Part shown: piece after piece, positions 11,825 through 15,850 of the stretch
Numbering within the stretch: the first letter of the stretch is position 1
How the letters are laid out: each line of letters starts with the position of its first letter
Assembly (NCBI GenBank): GCA_019246455.1
Contig: JAFAQJ010000283.1
Span: 1 to 15,850, forward strand
DNA length: 15,850 bases
Source: Pseudolabrys sp.
Lineage (GTDB): Bacteria > Pseudomonadota > Alphaproteobacteria > Rhizobiales > Xanthobacteraceae
Reading direction: 5' to 3'
Made by a program: the position numbers and the translations under genes
Notes under the pieces: generated by a model
What the model was told of the DNA's origin: nothing
Database searches by the model: none
What the model saw: only the letters and a program-made list of their open reading frames with translations

Positions 11825-13815
11825 TCCCCGAACTTGGGCATTACGCGCTGGTTCTGGCGTTGGCTTTGGCTTTGGTGCAGTCGATCGCGCCGATTATCGG
11901 CGCCAGGAAGAACGATCCGGCGCTGATGCGGCTCGCCAGTTCGACCGCGCCAATGCAGTTCGCCTTCACCGCGTTTTCTTTTGCCGCGCTGACGGCGTGT
12001 TACGTGCTGTCAGATTTCTCGGTGGCGAATGTCTACCAGAACTCTCATTCGCTGATGCCGCTGATCTACAAGTTCACCAGTACATGGGGCAATCATGAAG
12101 GCTCCATGTTGCTTTGGGTTTTCATTCTGTCGCTCTACGGCGCGCTGGTGGCTTTGTTCGGCGCCAATCTGCCGGCGGCGCTCAAGGCCAATGTGCTGGC
12201 GGTGCAATCGTGGATCGCGTCGGCCTTCTATCTTTTCATCCTTCTGACGTCGAACCCGTTCCTGCGCCTCGCCAATGCGCCGTTCGAAGGTCAGGATCTC
12301 AATCCGATCCTCCAGGACGTCGGTCTCGCGATCCATCCGCCGCTGCTGTACCTCGGATATGTTGGCTTTTCGATCGCATTTTCTTTTGCAGTGGCCGCGT
12401 TGATCGAAGGGCGCATCGACGCGGCTTGGGCTCGCTGGGTGCGGCCCTGGACGCTGTCGGCATGGATGGCGCTGACCGTCGGGATCGCGATGGGTTCCTA
12501 TTGGGCCTATTACGAGCTCGGTTGGGGTGGCTGGTGGTTCTGGGACCCCGTTGAGAACGCCTCGCTGATGCCATGGCTCGCCGGCACCGCGCTCTTGCAC
12601 TCGGCCGTGGTGATGGAAAAACGTAACGCGCTCAAGGTCTGGACTATACTGCTTGCCATTCTTGCATTCTCGTTGTCGCTGATCGGCACGTTCCTGGTGC
12701 GGTCCGGCGTTCTGACCTCGGTTCACACCTTCGCCAACGATCCCGCGCGCGGCATCTTCATTCTCGGAATTCTCATCCTTTTCATCGGCGGCAGCCTAAT
12801 GATATTCGCTTGGCGCGCGCCACTTTTGAAGCAGGGTGGACTGTTCGCGCCGATCTCACGCGAGGGCGCGCTGGTATTCAACAATCTCTTTCTGGTCAGC
12901 GCCTGCGCCACGGTCTTCATCGGCACGCTTTATCCGCTCGCGCTCGAAGCATTGACGGACGAGAAGATTTCGGTGGGTGCGCCGTTTTTCAATCTCACTT
13001 TTGGCCCACTGTTTACGCCGCTGTTGCTGGCGATGCCTTTCGGGCCCCTGCTGGCGTGGAAACGCGGCGACCTTCTGGGCGCGGCACAACGCTTGATGGT
13101 CGCGGCGGCACTCGCGGTCGTCGGCATCGCCGTCGTCTACGTCGCCGAAGGCGGCCACGACCTGACTTTGGCGCCGTTCGGCATTGGGCTCGCGCTCTAC
13201 GTGATGACAGGCGCCGTGATCGATCTCGCCGAACGCACCGGGTTGTTCCGGTTGCCGATGCGCGTCGTGCGTTCACGTGCCAACGGCTTGCCGCGTTCGG
13301 CCTGGGGCACCGCGCTCGCGCATCTCGGCATCGGGGTGACGCTGCTCGGTATCGTCTGCGAGACACATTGGGGGGCAGAGCGCATCGTCGCGCTCAAGCC
13401 ATCGCAGACCGTGTCGATACATCACTATGAGCTGACATTCGACGGCGTTATTCCGCGCGAAGGTCCAAACTACCGCGAACTCGCAGCGCGGTTTTCAGTG
13501 CGGCATGGTGGGGTTTTTGTCGGGACCATGGAGCCGTCGAAACGCACTTATGGGTCGCGCGGCACGACGACGACAGAAGCAGCGCTGATGACGCGAGGCG
13601 TCAGCCAGCTCTATCTGTCGCTCGGCGAACCGAATGCGGACGGTTCGGTTGCGGTGCGGCTTTATCACAAACCGCTAGTGCTGCTGATCTGGCTCGGCGC
13701 GGTCGTGATGATGTTCGGCGGCGCGTTGTCTCTCACCGATCGCAGGCTCCGCGTTGGGGCTCCGCAGCCGCCGCGTAAATCGCCTGCTGCGGCGATGCCG
13801 GTGGCGGCCAAGTGA
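11821..13815 (+). CDS. ccmF: Cytochrome c heme lyase subunit CcmF (CycK)
   Basis: A 664-residue polytopic inner-membrane protein that attaches heme from CcmE to apocytochrome c. The WWD signature is intact as [18 protein letters not shown] (235-252). Conserved histidines appear at His172 (IHPP), His260 (LLHS), His302 (SVHTF) and His501 (LAHLG), matching the four heme ligands known for E. coli CcmF (173, 261, 303, 491). About fifteen hydrophobic segments are visible, with a large periplasmic region before the last span (about 520-615). It overlaps ccmE and ccmH by four bases each. Its size and motifs are those of the full-length family; nothing is missing. It is the longest gene of the operon and needs CcmH and CcmI to work. 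Confidence 0.97.
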   Translation: MIPELGHYALVLALALALVQSIAPIIGARKNDPALMRLASSTAPMQFAFTAFSFAALTACYVLSDFSVANVYQNSHSLMPLIYKFTSTWGNHEGSMLLWVFILSLYGALVALFGANLPAALKANVLAVQSWIASAFYLFILLTSNPFLRLANAPFEGQDLNPILQDVGLAIHPPLLYLGYVGFSIAFSFAVAALIEGRIDAAWARWVRPWTLSAWMALTVGIAMGSYWAYYELGWGGWWFWDPVENASLMPWLAGTALLHSAVVMEKRNALKVWTILLAILAFSLSLIGTFLVRSGVLTSVHTFANDPARGIFILGILILFIGGSLMIFAWRAPLLKQGGLFAPISREGALVFNNLFLVSACATVFIGTLYPLALEALTDEKISVGAPFFNLTFGPLFTPLLLAMPFGPLLAWKRGDLLGAAQRLMVAAALAVVGIAVVYVAEGGHDLTLAPFGIGLALYVMTGAVIDLAERTGLFRLPMRVVRSRANGLPRSAWGTALAHLGIGVTLLGIVCETHWGAERIVALKPSQTVSIHHYELTFDGVIPREGPNYRELAARFSVRHGGVFVGTMEPSKRTYGSRGTTTTEAALMTRGVSQLYLSLGEPNADGSVAVRLYHKPLVLLIWLGAVVMMFGGALSLTDRRLRVGAPQPPRKSPAAAMPVAAK

Positions 13816-14291
13816 GCGCCGTGCGCGCCGTTCTGTTTGCCGCACTTGTCGCGCTTAATATTGTGCCGGCTTTGGCGGTGCAACCCGATGAAATGCTGAA
13901 GGATCCAGTGCTCGAAGAACGGGCGCGGCATTTGTCGCGCGAGCTGCGCTGCATGGTGTGTCAGAACCAATCGATCGACGATTCAGATGCGCCGCTGGCG
14001 CGCGATCTGCGCCTCTTGGTGCGAGAGCGGCTGACGGCTGGCGATAGCGATACCAAGGTGGTCGATTTCCTGGTGTCCCGCTATGGGGAATTCGTCCTGC
14101 TTAAGCCGCGATTCGAATGGCGTACGGTTCTGTTATGGGGCTTCCCGCCGGCAGTGGTTCTTGTCGGGGTTTTACTGCTTTGGATCACGGCGCGCCGCCG
14201 GGCTGTCGAGGATTCGCCAGCGTTGACAAGCGCAGAACGGAACCGCCTTGCGACTTTGGTTGAGGGCCAAAACCGCGACGGTTCGGCTTAG
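13812..14291 (+). CDS. ccmH: Cytochrome c maturation protein CcmH (CycL)
   Basis: A 159-residue thioredox protein that reduces the CXXCH disulfide of apocytochrome c. It has a signal or anchor peptide (about 1-22, ending ALA), a helical domain with the motif LRCMVCQNQSIDDS (Cys47 and Cys50), and a membrane span (about 106-125, LLWGFPPAVVLVGVLLLWIT) followed by a short cytosolic tail. It starts with GTG at 13812, overlapping the ccmF stop by four bases. This is the short, NrfF/CycL-type CcmH; the TPR part that E. coli fuses to it is the separate ccmI at the operon start. It is the last of the four coupled genes; 139 bases separate it from the protease gene. Confidence 0.95.
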   Translation: MSAVRAVLFAALVALNIVPALAVQPDEMLKDPVLEERARHLSRELRCMVCQNQSIDDSDAPLARDLRLLVRERLTAGDSDTKVVDFLVSRYGEFVLLKPRFEWRTVLLWGFPPAVVLVGVLLLWITARRRAVEDSPALTSAERNRLATLVEGQNRDGSA

Positions 14292-14343
14292 CGCGATTCC
14301 CCGCAAATCCGCGTCCTCCACAGACCTTACGAATAATTAATTT

Positions 14344-14379
14344 CTTCGACAGCGCACTGTAAGGCGAAACTCCCCATCT
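14344..14379 (+). promoter_or_regulatory. Candidate heat-shock-type promoter before the protease
   Basis: CCCCATCT at 14372-14379 equals the sigma-32 -10 consensus (CCCCATnT), and CTTCGAC at 14344-14350 resembles the -35 (CTTGAAA). The 21-base gap is longer than in E. coli but within the 17-23-base range reported from CTTG in Agrobacterium-type RpoH promoters only if the weaker CTTC is accepted. A promoter is expected here because the protease gene is 139 bases from ccmH. Confidence 0.28.
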
Positions 14380-14430
14380 TCCAGTTCGAAACGGCGCGTG
14401 GCGCCTTCCCGAATCGAATGGAGTTTTTGC

Positions 14431-15850
14431 ATGACACCGAGCGCCTATAACGTTCCCCAGCCGCGCCGTTTTTCCACGCGCAAGCTCGCTCTCATTACCA
14501 CCGCGATCGTCGGCCTGAGCGCGTCCGCGTTGATCTTGTCGCCGATTTTGCCGCGTGGCGAATACCCGGCGGCCTTTGCGCAAAATCTCTCCGATCAGGC
14601 CAAGAAAGTCCCCGGACCGGTAGGCTTTGCCGACATTGTCGAGAAGGTGAAGCCCGCGGTGATCTCTGTGCGCGTCAAGGTCGACAACGGGCCGCAGACC
14701 TCGGACTTGAACTCTGACAATATTCCGCCTGGCCTCGAGCAATTCTTCCGGCAGTTCGGCATGCCGAACATGCCGAACGGCGGCCCCCGCGGACGGGGCG
14801 GCCGTGGCGTTGTGATGGGCCAGGGCTCGGGTTTCTTCATTTCGCCGGACGGCTATGCGGTGACGAACAACCACGTCGTCGAAAAAGCCGAGAGCGTTGA
14901 AATCACGACCGACGACGGCAAGATTCATCAGGCCAAGGTGATCGGCACTGATACTCGTACCGATCTCGCTCTGATCAAGGTCGAGGGTGGTTCGTTCCCG
15001 TACGTGAAGTTGTCTGATCAGACCCCGCGCATTGGCGATTGGGTTCTGGCGGTCGGTAATCCGTTCGGGCTGGGCGGCACCGTGACCGCCGGCATCGTAT
15101 CGGCGCGCGGCCGCGACATCGGCGCAAGCGCTTATGACGACTTCATCCAGATCGACGCGCCCGTGAACAAAGGTAACTCGGGCGGACCGACCTTCGACAC
15201 CAACGGCAACGTGATCGGCGTCAACACGGCGATCTTTTCGCCGTCCGGTGGCTCGGTCGGTATCGCCTTCGCGATTCCGGCGGACACGGTCAAGACCGTC
15301 GTCGCACAGCTCAAGGATCATGGCTCGGTCACACGCGGCTGGATCGGGGTTCAAATCCAGCCGGTCACGTCGGACATCGCTGACAGCCTCGGCCTGAAGA
15401 AGACAGGCGGAGTGCTCGTCGCCGAGCCCCAGTCCAACAGCCCAGCCGCGAAGGCGGGCATCGAGGCCGGCGACGTGATCACGGCGGTTGATGGTGAAGA
15501 CATCAAAGATGCGCGCGATCTCGCCAAGCGAATTGGCGCAAAGGCGCCAGGCACGTCGGTCAAGCTTGCCGTCTTGCATAAAGGCAGCGAGAAGACCGTG
15601 ACCGTGGCGCTGGGTGAATTGCCAGCACAGAAAGAAGCGCGCGCCGAGGCTGGAAGCAACAATGGCGGCGGCGACACCGCAGACATCGGCAAGCTTGGCC
15701 TGACGCTGGCGCCGGCTGGCCGCGTTGCCGGCAATGGAGCGCAAGGCGTCGTTGTCACGGCGGTCGATCCATCGGGCGTCGCCGCCGATCATGGGTTTTC
15801 GACCGGCGACGTGATCCTCGAGGTCGCGGGCAAGAGTGTGAATACGCCGG
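14431..15850 (+). CDS. degP: Periplasmic Do-family serine protease (DegP/HtrA), 3' end cut by window
   Basis: At least 473 codons of a trypsin-like periplasmic protease and chaperone. A long basic signal region (MTPSAYNVPQPRRFSTRKLA, hydrophobic core about 21-37, likely cut at AFA near residue 50) precedes the protease domain. The catalytic triad is intact: His148 in TNNHVV, Asp178 in TRTDLAL, Ser250 in KGNSGGP. The LA-type loop is Gly/Arg-rich (GGPRGRGGRG). PDZ1 (about 300-400) begins SVTRGWIGVQIQPV and includes SPAAKAGIEAGDVI. A second PDZ starts at about 430 (LGLTLAPAG...GVVVTAVDP) and is interrupted by the window end. GGAG lies eight bases before the ATG. A Do protease directly after cycL is known in rhizobia; here it probably copes with periplasmic protein stress. 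Symbols degP, htrA and mucD are all possible. Confidence 0.92.
   Translation, partial: MTPSAYNVPQPRRFSTRKLALITTAIVGLSASALILSPILPRGEYPAAFAQNLSDQAKKVPGPVGFADIVEKVKPAVISVRVKVDNGPQTSDLNSDNIPPGLEQFFRQFGMPNMPNGGPRGRGGRGVVMGQGSGFFISPDGYAVTNNHVVEKAESVEITTDDGKIHQAKVIGTDTRTDLALIKVEGGSFPYVKLSDQTPRIGDWVLAVGNPFGLGGTVTAGIVSARGRDIGASAYDDFIQIDAPVNKGNSGGPTFDTNGNVIGVNTAIFSPSGGSVGIAFAIPADTVKTVVAQLKDHGSVTRGWIGVQIQPVTSDIADSLGLKKTGGVLVAEPQSNSPAAKAGIEAGDVITAVDGEDIKDARDLAKRIGAKAPGTSVKLAVLHKGSEKTVTVALGELPAQKEARAEAGSNNGGGDTADIGKLGLTLAPAGRVAGNGAQGVVVTAVDPSGVAADHGFSTGDVILEVAGKSVNTP

Noticed and set aside
12010..12726. 238-codon open frame on the minus strand inside ccmF
   Set aside because: Shadow of the WWD-containing region of ccmF; highly charged translation without a hydrophobic core or motif.
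14185..15792. 535-codon open frame on the minus strand
   Set aside because: It is fully antisense to degP and the end of ccmH, whose catalytic motifs prove the plus-strand reading. Long antisense frames are expected in GC-rich codon-biased genes, and the translation shows no recognisable domain.

Overview
The window looks like chromosomal DNA from a GC-rich alphaproteobacterium of the order Hyphomicrobiales, most likely near Bradyrhizobium, Rhodopseudomonas or Pseudolabrys. The evidence is gene content, not a database search: a tad/cpa pilus locus, a cycHJKL (ccmIEFH) operon behind a FeuPQ-like two-component system, a degP-type protease directly after cycL, and many TTG/GTG starts.

Layout. 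Bases 1-2333 are the edge of a Flp/Tad pilus locus: cpaB on the minus strand (cut by the window start), a 415-base divergent intergenic region, a 55-residue Flp pilin and a TadG-like von Willebrand A protein. Bases 2384-3991 encode a DHA2-type multidrug MFS exporter. Bases 4094-5372 hold four consecutive small exported proteins of unknown function, two of them lipoproteins. The first has a TATAAT box so close to its ATG that its mRNA may be leaderless. Bases 5373-7217 are an accessory, partly decayed stretch. It contains three intrinsic terminators, a 52-residue single-span membrane protein, a 42-residue helix-turn-helix peptide, a monooxygenase-fold protein with a very basic tail on the minus strand, and gene debris: an apparent HK97-type phage portal fragment with a stop codon, followed by a receiver-domain tail.

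Bases 7218-15850 are conserved core. A small PepSY-like periplasmic protein (feuN-like), an OmpR-family regulator (feuP-like) and a sensor kinase (feuQ-like) form one tight operon. After a glycine-zipper lipoprotein come ccmI, ccmE, ccmF and ccmH, each overlapping the next by four bases. They encode the late part of System I cytochrome c maturation: the heme chaperone, the heme lyase, and the apocytochrome thioreduction and recruitment subunits. A Do-family periplasmic serine protease follows and is cut by the window end inside its second PDZ domain. The two-component system and protease are therefore embedded around the cytochrome c assembly genes, an order known from rhizobia.

No rRNA, tRNA, CRISPR array or complete mobile element was seen. 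The best candidates for new biology are the small-protein cluster at 4094-5372 and the accessory stretch at 5994-7166. No complete novel system can be demonstrated from sequence alone.
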